In this document: positions 35,134 to 44,803 of the stretch, one piece after another
Position numbering within the stretch: position 1 is the stretch's first letter
How the letters are laid out: every line of letters starts with the position of its first letter
Assembly: GCA_002786025.1 (NCBI GenBank)
Contig: NHNW01000057.1
Location: 124,001 to 188,000, forward strand
Length of the DNA: 64,000 nucleotides
Source of the DNA: Zasmidium citrigriseum
Taxonomy: Eukaryota > Ascomycota > Dothideomycetes > Mycosphaerellales > Mycosphaerellaceae
Direction of reading: 5' to 3'
Translations under genes and position numbers: made by a program
Notes under the pieces: generated by a model
Seen by the model: the letters and a program-made list of their open reading frames with translations, nothing else
Told to the model about the DNA's origin: nothing
Database searches by the model: none

Positions 35134-35928
35134 ATGGTACCGGACTTCACCTTTGGAACATGCGAATGCGCCTGCAGCGGGGGCAAAGACTTGTGTAGCG
35201 GGACCTGTATCGACCTCTTCAAAGACGATAATAACAACTGCGGAGCCTGTGGACGCACATGTCCCTACAAATCCCGGTGCAAGGGCGGTAGTTGCGTCTG
35301 CGCTGCTGATCAATGTGGTAATCGCTGCATCAATCTCAAGACCCATCCCAACAACTGCGGCTGGTGCGGGCATAAATGCGACTCTGGGTTCTGCTACCAG
35401 GGCAGATGCGTGGACCCACCCGCGGGCGCTTGCGTCGATGGCGGAGGCGGCTTTTACGACAACGGAGACTTCAGTCACGGCATGACCAACTGGACTCTCA
35501 CGCCAACTTTCAGCGGAACAGTCAACGTCCTCGGCCCTGACCACCACTTCCTGAAAATCGACTCCGACTCGAGCAACAATGCTCCAGACACCGCGTCGCT
35601 CTCCACTACTATCAAGGCCTGTCCCGGGACCGACTACGACGTCTCTTTCAGGATCGCTCGCTGGGACATCCTGCACGGCACTGCGTCCTTCACCGTGACC
35701 ATGGGCGATCGGACCATCGTATCTGACCAGACCATCTCGTCCTGGAGTGTACTTGCTCTGAATTACCCCAAGGTCACTTTTTCTGCTGGCACGTTTGAGG
35801 CGGGTCACAAGGGTGTCACGAAGAAAGGCTCGGATCTGTTGGTTGAATTCGTTTTGAGCGTGCGACAGGGATCGAATGCCATTGGACTGAGTTTCTTTGC
35901 TGCGGATTTTGCATTGGATCCTAAGTAA
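35134..35928 (+). CDS. Cys-rich protein with C-terminal CBM-like jelly-roll domain
   Basis: A 264-residue single-exon frame. Residues 8-90 hold about 20 cysteines arranged as repeats of NCGACGRTC and NCGWCGHKC type, as in fungal CPL1-like and Stig1-like secreted proteins. Residues 105-262 begin FYDNGDFSHGMTNWTL and look like a carbohydrate-binding jelly-roll module (CBM4/9-like). Such proteins act outside the cell, yet no signal peptide starts this frame and no in-frame upstream exon was found; the start has a good context (GCCATGG). The gene lies directly beside the RIP tract, so its 5' end may have been lost. A related fragment lies at 25,274-25,470. Family assignment is by pattern only. 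Confidence 0.65.
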   Translation: MVPDFTFGTCECACSGGKDLCSGTCIDLFKDDNNNCGACGRTCPYKSRCKGGSCVCAADQCGNRCINLKTHPNNCGWCGHKCDSGFCYQGRCVDPPAGACVDGGGGFYDNGDFSHGMTNWTLTPTFSGTVNVLGPDHHFLKIDSDSSNNAPDTASLSTTIKACPGTDYDVSFRIARWDILHGTASFTVTMGDRTIVSDQTISSWSVLALNYPKVTFSAGTFEAGHKGVTKKGSDLLVEFVLSVRQGSNAIGLSFFAADFALDPK

Positions 35929-36395
35929 TCGATGATTAGGTTGCATCGAACGACATTGCTTTTATCTTCGGTCCTCTTTGTTGGCCAAGAATGCTACAAA
36001 CTCTGTGAGCTGTAAGTAAAGATATGCCGTCGGATGCAATTGACTGCGAAGATAGGAGTTTCAGACTGGCGAGAGACGGGATGGAAACCTTTACCCTGCA
36101 CAAGAAATACAAGACCTCAATTTTCGCGGGCAAGTAAGAGGAGGTGAGGTCTCGCACTAGTAAAGACTGTGGATCCTACTGGAACGGCCTATCAGCGAGA
36201 TCTGTTTCTTATCTACGAAGCCTTCCATTTGGAGCCTGAAACAAGCTGCCAAGCCGGATCGATGTGCATGAACGATCCACCAAAAAGGCATGTCGTTTGC
36301 TCCTACGGCGGACTGCCTGGCCTATCTCAACCGATGTCGACTATGAAAACCATGATACCAGGATATGTTGACTGCAGCCGCGAGACGTTTCCAGG

Positions 36396-38470
36396 ATGCT
36401 GGGAAAGATGAGGCTGATCGGTCTGGCTTTGAGCAGTCTGGCCTTTGGTGTGTCTGCGACGCTTCACTCCGTTCAGAGGATGCAAGATGGAGGAACGACG
36501 TTCGGGCTGGGTAATGTTACTTACTTTGCCAACACCGCTTATCCCGCTGCAGCGGTGAGTGTTGATGCCGAACGACTGGGTTGGGATTCGCAGGTCACGC
36601 TTGTCCATACCAATGCCTCCAATATCACGGCCGCGGTGATGAGATCAACTCTCGAAAGCTACGTGACCGGCGACGATGTCTTCTCTATGGCCTTTACTCC
36701 GATGATCATGATCAAGTCACCTGCAGCGGCTGCTGTGCATTCTTCGGCCATGGAGTATCTGGCTGGCATCAAGACCACTCACATCATGACCGACGATGGC
36801 TGTTCGGTCTCTCCACACGGTGCAGTGAAGAGCATGAGCTGGAGCGCAAGTCTCGCTGTGCCTCCGGGACCATACTTCGCCAGCTTCAAGAACGGCAGCA
36901 TGTCCCTGGCCAAAGTCTATCGCTTGTACGAAGACACCCATCGAGACTTCTTATACGGTGCGTATGCACTCGAAGATGACACAGGCCGCTTTGCTTCGCT
37001 CGGCGTCTCGATACCGCAGTTCAGCTATCCAGCCATTCCCGTGCCATCCCGGATATACTCATGGACCGATCCACGACCTTTTGCTGGTTATCGAGTTGCG
37101 ATCAAGGACTTGTTTGACATGAAAGGTCTTGTGACTACTGGAGGCTCTCAGGCTTGGGCTCTTATCAACCCACCGGCGAATGCGACTGCTCCGTCGATAC
37201 AGCGGATTCTGGATCTTGGAGGTGTACTTGTGGGAAAGTATAAGCTGGCGCAATTTGCTTCTGGAGCAAATCCTTGGGATTGGCAGGATGAGTATGCTAG
37301 AATATCGGACATCCTTGAGGTATTTGCTGATATGGTATCAGGCACTATCCATTCAATCCTCGCGGCGATGGGTGGCTTACCTGTTCAGCCTCGTCTTCAG
37401 GCGGTGGATGCTCGATCGCTGCTTACGACTGGCTGGACTTTGCCATTGGCAGTGACACAGGCTCTTCGATGCGAAGGCCGGCTGCGGTCTCTGGCACGTA
37501 TGGACAACGACCAAGTCAGGGCATGATATCTCTGGAGCGAGTGCTGCCACTTGGAGGCGCCACCGATACCGCGGGAGTCTTCTCTCGAGATCCTTATAAA
37601 TGGATCCACTTCTCCAAGCACTGGTACAGCCCCAGTCTGCATCAAAGCCCAAATCTCACGGGACTGTCTCCGCTTGTCGTACCGGACTCAAACGCATTTC
37701 CGAGAACGATTTTGTATCCCACGGACTATCTCCCTTTGAACAATTCTGCCGCAGAGCCTATCCTTGACGCATTCATCGGCAACTTGTCATCTCTCTTCGG
37801 CATGACTGTGAACCGTTTCAACTTCAGTGCAACCGTGGCGAATGCCTCCAACGCTGCTGTGGCCAATCTGACAGAACTCAGCAGTGGTCCTCTCGGTGTC
37901 ATCAACAGTCGTACTCAATGGGTAGAAGTCGCCGAGCCTTTGATCACGCAGTGGGGCCAGATTTTCGATGGCCGTTTTCCTCCAATCGATCCGGCAAGAC
38001 GAGAGGGCTGGTACACATATAACGAGACCGAGAACTCTCTCGAAGCGTATAACGAAGCTCTGCGCCGGAAGAATGCCGCAGTAGAGTGGTACGAAACCAA
38101 TCTCCAATACTCCACACCCGAGTCTTGCTCCGAGTCCGTCATGCTGTATGACATCGGCACTGGCGGTCTGCCCTCTTATAGAGAAGAGGAACTAAACAAC
38201 AGCCCCAACGCTTCTTTCCTGGCCGTTAGACCAAAAGGAGCCACCATCACCGGAGCGAGCATCTGTCCGCTTTACGGCTGCGCTGATTTTACCATTCCGA
38301 TTGGACAGGTGCCGTACTGGAGCAATGTAACATTCCATACTGAGATGGTGCCTGTGACGATCAATATGGTGGTGAAGAGGGGCTGCGACTTTGTGCTTTA
38401 CAACATGATCGAGAAGTTGGCGGATGCCGGGGTGTTGAAGACTGTGAAGACGGGAAGGACTGCGTTTTGA
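36396..38470 (+). CDS. Secreted amidase (amidase signature family)
   Basis: Two exons, 36,396-37,291 and 37,342-38,470, join across a 50-base intron (GTATGC...TATCAG) to give 674 residues. The N-terminus [17 protein letters not shown] is a signal peptide. Residues about 25-190 form an extension usual in fungal secreted amidases. The catalytic domain shows the expected Ser-Ser-Lys triad: Lys237 in VAIKDLFD, Ser317 in SASSSGGG, and nucleophile Ser341 in [12 protein letters not shown]. The 24-residue Ser-Ser spacing equals that of fatty acid amide hydrolase. The usual GGS before the nucleophile is GSS, a small departure. Many Asn-X-Ser/Thr sites fit secretion. It would hydrolyse a C-N amide bond; the substrate is unknown. 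Met5 is an alternative start. Confidence 0.88.
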
Positions 38471-38693
38471 GAACGATGGAACCGGATATCGACAGATCAA
38501 CTATAGTCAAAGTTTTTGAGCAAGTCAAACATGTTGTCTCGCCAGACACTCCGAGCTTGCCGCACATGGTAATGTAGTCTGTGGGCACGAGAAGACCACG
38601 CGGCAGCCTCGTCGTCATCTCAATTCCAATATTGTACCTCCGCAGTTCTGTTTCAAATTAATATATGTGCTCTGTGAGATCACCAGAGCCACA
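38471..38693. other. Intergenic region after the amidase
   Basis: This short gap holds the probable 3' end of the amidase transcript and the promoter of the small gene that follows. No convincing element is visible. Confidence 0.4.
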
Positions 38694-38948
38694 ATGGAGC
38701 AGGATGAGCAATTGACATGGAAGCTAGGCCTCATCGCCCTCGGACTGGCCTTATGGTCGGTCGGTCATGTGTATCTACTCGCGTATTGCTTTTCACTGAT
38801 ACCTCTCTGTTTTTTCCATTACTAGAGCATTAGCAGAGAAGTAGAAGAACTGCTGTTGTCTGCGCGACCGCAACACGGAACGCGATGGCGAACCAAACTT
38901 CACAGCCTGATGCGCTGGTGCAGCCGTTGCGGTACCAAACTTTGGTGA
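38694..38948 (+). CDS. Small single-span membrane protein, two exons
   Basis: ATG at 38,694 lies in a good context (CACAATGG). Exon 1 to 38,768 encodes MEQDEQLTWKLGLIALGLAL and five more residues, including most of a hydrophobic helix. A 57-base intron (GTGTAT...ACTAG, 38,769-38,825) joins to exon 2, which reads SISREVEELLLSARPQHG... and ends WCSRCGTKLW with TGA at 38,946-38,948, about 65 residues in total. A second in-frame splice (38,771-38,833, GTATCT...TTAG) is possible. Without splicing the frame gives 43 residues ending FFHY. The CxxC near the C-terminus could bind metal. Family unknown. Support is start context, splice sites and open frames only. Confidence 0.4.
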
Positions 38949-39527
38949 GATATTCTCGACTTTGTTTAGGAGTCGCAAAATGAGAACTGCAACGAAAGAC
39001 ATTTAAGATTGCGATAACGGATTGTGACTTTCATCGAAGATGTGTGTTGAGTTGCGTGGAGTGCGTCTACCTTGCATGAGAACCGACTCACCCTTCTATC
39101 TGGCTAGAAATGTCAAAATCGTACTGAGTGATCTTCTACACGGCATCGAGTAAGAGGCCCTCTCCTAATACAAGTTTCTACCATAATTAGGCTGGTGTCT
39201 CCTTCTGGGTGTGCAAAGTGTGTACTCTGCGGAGTCGGCAGATTGAGGTTCTCCTTCGTACCACCTCTTCGTCAACGGCCTCCACCAAAATGCTTCGATT
39301 TCTTGGTCCTGCCCGTTGACAACCACGCTCATTGCCAACATGTCGGAGAAGCCCCCGCAACAGCACGTTGGAATGTTTCTATCGAGCGCCGTTCCCAATT
39401 CCCTCCCTTTCTGCCGTAAATATATCGTTGTCCGTTCCTTCCTCGATCCACTGAGCTCCTTCACCAACATTCGCTCGCTTCACCCGCCGCATACCTGCCA
39501 GCTTCACCACAGCATCATACCGCAAGC
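38949..39527. other. Intergenic region, no gene seen
   Basis: Only short, overlapping, featureless frames occur. The last part is probably the promoter and 5' leader of the secreted-protein gene at 39,528; it is rich in CTTC and CACC runs, as fungal leaders often are. Confidence 0.5.
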
Positions 39528-40654
39528 ATGCGTACGTTCGCTATCACTTTGGCCTGTGTGCCAGCTCTTGTCCTGGTCCAGGGACTACCGACGACATTAG
39601 TGAAGGTGCCGAGCCCACCTGCCACGATTACCAGCGTTCCGAGTATTCCAGCGACAGACATCGCTCGCCGAGCTGACGAGACATCACCATGCCCAACAAC
39701 TACCGCGGACTCTGGCCTGCTTGATATCCTTCGCCGTGAGGAAGATCCGCGAGACGACCTGGACATGGACGCATTCGCCGAACCTGAAGTCCCGCAAGCA
39801 ACAAATCTGCCGCGCTACATGGTGTTGAAGAAGAAAGCCCCGTCTCCTGTTGTGGGAGACAGGGATCTTGGCCTGCCTAGCCTGCCTGCCGTGCTCGGCG
39901 ATTCATCAACTTCACAGCCCGCTTCCACTGAGGCAGCTTCGACGGCGAGAGCTGCGGATACCAAAGTCACGCCCGCTCCCAATGCTACCGCCGTCCACGA
40001 AGCGCAGAATGGAACAGCACCACACAATGGTACTTTACCGGCTAATCTGACGTCGACGTTCACCTCGTACCCATCACCAAAGGCAACCAAGACAGACTTC
40101 CGCTTCGACTCTGCGGCAGTCAATGGCGGTAAGTCGCAACCAGCACATCCTGCACACTTCAGCTAATCGTTCCAGCGCCCTCAACATCGGCTCCAGCAGA
40201 ACCCTCCCAGACAGTAGTAGCACGTCAAGCCAACGACACAAGCTCTTCGAAGAACTCGACCGGAGGTCTTGACCTCAACTCCAAATACGTCTGCTCGGCT
40301 GACGTAATTGTCACCAACACGACCAACAAGGCAAATGGCACTGTCTCAGGGACTGCCGCTATGGGAACTGGCACGCCTGCGAACACCACGAGAGTGGTCT
40401 CTACAGCCTATCATTGTTATGAGAGACCACACAATGCCACCACGAAGGCAGCCCCCCGGACCTCTACCGGCACGACCTTCCTCACCGTTACAACGAAGCC
40501 GGCTGAGGGCAACTTGACCAACGCTGAGGTCTCGCAGACCATTACGGATACGTTCAGCGTTACGTCGATGGCTACGCATCCCGCCACTACCACGACGACC
40601 GACGTTATTGATGCTTTGGCTTCGTCAGTCGGTGATGCTCTTCCGTCGACATGA
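39528..40654 (+). CDS. Secreted Ser/Thr/Ala-rich glycoprotein
   Basis: Exons 39,528-40,128 and 40,176-40,654 join over a 47-base intron (GTAAGT...GCTAATCGTTCCAG) and give 359 residues. A signal peptide (MRTFAITLACVPALVLVQG) starts the protein. Dibasic sites IARR and ILRR near residues 45-70 look like Kex2 cleavage sites. The rest is low-complexity, rich in Thr, Ser, Pro and Ala with several Asn-X-Ser/Thr sites, so heavy glycosylation is expected. It has two Cys in the C-terminal half and no GPI-anchor signal or recognisable catalytic domain. It is probably a cell-wall or extracellular protein. The intron is supported by frame continuity: the unspliced frame stops at 40,166. Confidence 0.7.
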
Positions 40655-40976
40655 TTTACGAGACATGCTCGCTTGTTTTATGACTTCGAAATTTACTTCA
40701 CGACTTGAATTCAGGGCGGAATGCTTACGAGCGATGATGGTGCGGCTGCTTTACCTTGCAGCATGACCTTTATGATTGGATTCTTGAAACAGACACGATA
40801 CTGCGACGGTAGTGAGCTTTCACGACTCATGCATTGTTTGGATATGGCGCATACGATGGTTTTACGAAAGTTCTGGGCTTAATCAACTTGTGTATGATAC
40901 ATGTGAACGATCTCGTATTGCTAAACCGCTTTCTCGAAAAACCATCAAGAGTTCTTCCGTAGCTTTGATTAATCTT
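40655..40976. other. Convergent 3' region
   Basis: This gap separates the 3' ends of the secreted-protein gene (+) and the ThDP enzyme gene (-). It presumably holds both transcript ends. No gene or repeat is visible. Confidence 0.5.
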
Positions 40977-42822
40977 TCACGCTGGCAGAGGGTGGAGCTT
41001 GGGACTGATCTGGAACTCCACCAAGGCTGGGCCATCGACTCGGAGCGCTTCATCGATGGCTTCGTACAACTTGGCTGGAGTGTCGGCTCTAAAAGCAGCG
41101 CATCCATAGCCTTGGGCGATCATTACTGGGTTCAGGCCTGGAATGTTCAGGCCAGCTAGACACACAGCATTAGAAAGTATACCGTCATAGCCTGTTGGAA
41201 AGTGTCAACTTACGGCATCCCGGCGTCTCCTCAAAAACTGCGAACTCCTTCAAGATTGCATACTCTTCATTCCGGGGGACGAGAAAGACAACCTTCGCTT
41301 TCTGCTGAACGGCGGTATAGATGCTCTGGATGGAGTACTGCAGACTTCCATCCCCAATCACAGCAATCGTGGTCCTATTTGTCTGAGCTAAAGCAATACC
41401 TACGGAAGCCGGAAGACCCCATCCCAAGAATCCACTTGATGAAGTGAAGTAGCTCATAGGTTGAACGATGGGCCATGCTTCAAGCAACTGCTCCATATTG
41501 GAGGGAGTCTCTGCTACTAGAAGGTCCGATGGTTTGCGAAGCATAGCTGCGACTTCGAAGGCTTCCATGGCGGTCATGACGGATGAGCCGTTTGTTGCAG
41601 GTGACTGCATACTTATTGACGAGTTCATTGGCGGTTTTGGCTGAGCATGTGCTGTGCTTATATTGCGGTCTTTTAGAAGCTCGTATAGACCTTCGAGAGC
41701 CAGGCGGGCGTCGCTCAACAGGCTGTCGCCGATTCGTGCAGATCCGGCGTCGTGGGGGCTGTTCGTGATCTGGAGGAGATCAGTGCCAGGCCGTAGGACT
41801 GCACCAGGTACCCAGGGGTAGTATCTGAAGATCTAGCTTCTGTCAGTGTCACATCCTCGTAGGCGGTCTTCTGCAAGGTACTTTACCTCTGCACCGACAA
41901 CAAGCACGAGGTCAAACTCCGCCAGAGCTTCGCCAATGGGACCTTGCGCTATGGGAAGAGATCCATTGTAGAGAGGATTGTTCGCTGGAAACACGGCACG
42001 CCCTGCCAATGGTGCTTGCAACACTTTGACTTGAAGCAGTTCAGCAAGTCTGACTCCAGCATCCCAGCCTCCGCTTTGATCGACCTCTTCACCGTAAACC
42101 AGCACGAGTCGTTTTGCTTTCGCGATCCGGTCTGCGAACTCGCTCAATCGTTGAGGGTCCGGGGCGACTGCCGTGCTGACAGTTCGGTAAGGTGTAACTT
42201 CGTCTGGCGTGCCATACCAATCATTCAGAGGAATCGAAAGGAAGACAGGGCCAGCAGGCGGCATCGTGGCCATCGCAATAGCTCTCACCAATGCACCAGG
42301 TACTTCGCCAGCGGAAGCAGGCTGATATGCCCACTTGACCCATTGATTCGAGATCAAGGTCGTCGGATCACGATCTGTCAAGTACGGATCACCCACAAGC
42401 ATCTGCCGCTCCTGCTGACCAGCGATGACGACAAGCGGGCTTTTATTCAAGCTAGCCGTGATGATATTCCCCATCCCGTTTCCCACTCCAGCCGCAGTAT
42501 GCAAGACCGCGAGTGTTGGATTTCGAGTCGCTTGTGCGTATCCGTCTGCCATGCCTACAACCGACGCTTCTTGCAGACCGAGGATGTAGCGAAAGTCGGA
42601 CGGGAAGTTCATTAACATTGTTTCCTCTGTGGATGTTATGAGTAGATAGATTGCAATGCAGAGGGTCTTCTGGAGCCTACCCGTGGAACCTGGATTTCCG
42701 AAGATGGTTGTCATGTTGTGGGCTCGGAGGACGCTGTAGACACGTCAATTCGATCCACATGTCGAAATGTAGCATCTCCATTACCTGTAGACCGCCGACC
42801 AGACGGTAACGTTGGCCTTCAT
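40977..42822 (-). CDS. ThDP-dependent decarboxylase, benzoylformate-decarboxylase-like
   Basis: Five exons on the minus strand: 42,822-42,785, 42,733-42,681, 42,626-41,887, 41,832-41,214 and 41,155-40,977, with introns of 51-58 bases. They join in frame to 542 residues. The N-terminal sequence GNPGSTEE, catalytic Glu50 (LQEASVVGMADGYAQ), His73 (LHTAAGVGN) and Ser29 match bacterial benzoylformate decarboxylase (Glu47, His70, Ser26). The ThDP/Mg site is IGDGSLQYSI followed 26 residues later by PRNEEY, where the usual NN is RN. The second active-site His of that enzyme (His281) appears as Tyr near residue 282 (IFRYYPW). It would decarboxylate a 2-keto acid in the cytosol; benzoylformate is possible but the His change makes the substrate uncertain. 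Confidence 0.85.
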
Positions 42823-43798
42823 GTTGACGAGCGTTTGAGCGGGACAGAACGATGCTCGAAACGTAGTCTGCGAACTCTTGTCCCATTTTTGTTATCCATG
42901 TCGGCGTGTGCGGCTGTCGTCGTCGTCTGCGCCAAAAGTCAATTATTCACTCCAACACTGTTCAGAGTAGTAGGCATTGCGGTCGCTCATATAAAAGGGA
43001 TCGAAGTGGCTTGCCAAAGGTGATGCACCTCATCGTCAAGGCTGACAAAGACTGCAAGGGCGAAAGTCGACAGCGCGCATTCGGAGCCGAACTGGGAACA
43101 GGCTGCGCTGTGCTGCCCTGTTCTGGCAGGAGCGGCACGATATTATGCAAAGCGACCAGCGGAATGGCAGCTGCTCATAGACAGAGGCTCCGCGTAGGTA
43201 AGGAGGAATGCTCCGCCAGAAACGAATGCGACAGGAAGGAGAATGGATTGAGTGACCCAAATGACACGCCCCAACTCTGCTCCACGTAATGCCTTCCCAA
43301 GAAAGAAGTTGTGGTCTCCGAGTCAAATGCAACACACAGCCACGTTTGAGGCGACGGGATCGTGATTCCGAGCGAGGTGGTATCGAAGTCGATGGAGTGA
43401 TGTCGTCCAAGAGAAGCAGGGGCCTCGAGAAAGTGGAGCCATCGGGGGATTTTGCCGCGAGGATCGTCTTGGCTGTGATTGGTCCGTGATGTTGCGCAGA
43501 AAACGTTGGCAAGGACCACGCTCCTGCAGGATTGCAAGCAATATCAATCTTACTTTTGCTTGTCTTCCTCTTCATCATCCACAAATTGTTGTGATGAATG
43601 TCTAATTCACGCTCTTGAGACATGAGAAGACTGGACTCGCCGCAGCGACCTCATCGGTCTCGGCGCGAGCGACTCGAAAGTTCGGGCGTTCGGAAGAATT
43701 GCTAAAATTAACCGCCTAGATCTGCTAGCCAGGGCCCTCTCGTATACACATCGCTCCCTTGCATCAACAGACATGGCCCATGACGTCGAAAAGGCACA
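42823..43798. other. Divergent intergenic region, no gene supported
   Basis: This lies between the start of the ThDP enzyme (-) and the small secreted protein (+). A TATAAAAG at 42,990-42,997 faces right, but no convincing gene follows it. Overlapping minus-strand frames (43,036-43,623 and 43,175-43,537) and a plus frame at 42,906-43,289 have random-looking composition. I treat them as noise. Confidence 0.5.
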
Positions 43799-43804
43799 TA
43801 TAAA
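43799..43804 (+). promoter_or_regulatory. TATA box of the small secreted-protein gene
   Basis: TATAAA lies 137 bases before the ATG at 43,941. The intervening leader is rich in CTCC, CAAC and AACC, typical of strongly expressed fungal genes, and the start is in an excellent context (CAACAAAATGC). Confidence 0.55.
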
Positions 43805-43940
43805 CCTTCCTCCCGTCGTCTGATCAGAAGAATCCATCATCCAGCAAACACTCGCTTCAATCTCCTCCAGCAAGAAGTCCTCCAGAAACCAGCCAGCCAC
43901 TACAACTTAATCTTAATACTCAACCACCACAACCAACAAA

Positions 43941-44387
43941 ATGCATTTCTCCAACCTCCTCGCCCTCGGAGCCGTGACTCTGGCAGCCGCCGCCCCAGCC
44001 GCCGACACCACCCAGGCAAAGAAGCAGTTCGCCGTCACCAACTTCGTCTTCGGCTGCACCATCGGCTGCAACTGGTACCTCGACGTCGCCGTCGAGGGCA
44101 AGGGCCCCAACCATCCACCCGTCAAGACCCCCGTCCACTGCGAGGGCAGCTTCGAGGACACCGACTACGTCAAGTGCGGCAACGTCAGCGACACCCAGGC
44201 CATCTACGCATACATTGAGAAGGCCACCAACCAGCTTAAGCTTCAGTATGAGGTCCAGAAGCCCGCTGAGACGGCGGTGTACCGTTACTACGGCCACAAG
44301 AAGGTCTACGCTGCTACCAGCGACCAGGCCGATCTCCAGAAGCCGGCTTTCAAGGTCAAGGAGAGCAGCGCTACTGGTGTTGCTTAA
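43941..44387 (+). CDS. Small secreted Cys-containing protein, Alt a 1-like
   Basis: A single-exon frame of 148 residues. MHFSNLLALGAVTLAAAA is a signal peptide and AKKQF just after it may be a processing site. The mature part has four Cys (FGCTIGCNW, VHCEGSF, VKCGN) and beta-strand-like segments; the pattern C-E-G...YVKCG...LKLQYEV with C-terminal VKESS.TGVA fits the Alt a 1 family of secreted beta-barrel proteins. These are known from Dothideomycetes and Sordariomycetes and include host-interacting proteins, but no activity can be claimed here. Codon use favours C-ending codons, which with the TATA box suggests high expression. The family call is by pattern and could be wrong; the secreted nature is more secure. 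Confidence 0.7.
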   Translation: MHFSNLLALGAVTLAAAAPAADTTQAKKQFAVTNFVFGCTIGCNWYLDVAVEGKGPNHPPVKTPVHCEGSFEDTDYVKCGNVSDTQAIYAYIEKATNQLKLQYEVQKPAETAVYRYYGHKKVYAATSDQADLQKPAFKVKESSATGVA

Positions 44388-44803
44388 AGGATGAGGAAAG
44401 AGGTCATGGGTACACAGAGATGATTGTTTGAAGCATAGCGTGGCATCTGCATGGAAAATGATACTGTACACTATCTGTAGAATGTATGTATATTGAAACG
44501 ATATTCAATCACTTCATGTGGGTCATTGTCATCCTTGCGTCTTCCACGCTTTTGATCTTGAGAAAGACCTCAGGCCATTTCCCTCCCTTAACGACTTGAT
44601 CTTTGCCTGGGTGGCAGAGTAGGATGAGGTACGGTATGAGTCTGCGGGCGTTGCGTTGCATTGAATGTCGTGCAGGCTCTACGCCAGGGACGGTGCTATG
44701 GACCGTTGCCGAATCTCCTCGTGTCTTTCAAGTCGAAACGCACAGCCTTGAAGGTCTTACCTAAGCCGAAAGCAAAATCCTTTGCTCTCCACATCCACGG
44801 AGC
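44388..44803. other. Convergent 3' region
   Basis: This stretch lies between the 3' ends of the small secreted-protein gene (+) and the 1,355-residue gene (-). No gene is visible. Confidence 0.5.

Noticed and set aside
36169..36411. An 80-residue frame before the amidase
   Set aside because: Starts at GTG, overlaps the amidase start and shows no features; it is promoter or leader sequence.
43036..43623. A 195-residue minus-strand gene
   Set aside because: Composition is random-looking, it overlaps other frames of similar length, and has no signal, domain or splice-linked extension.
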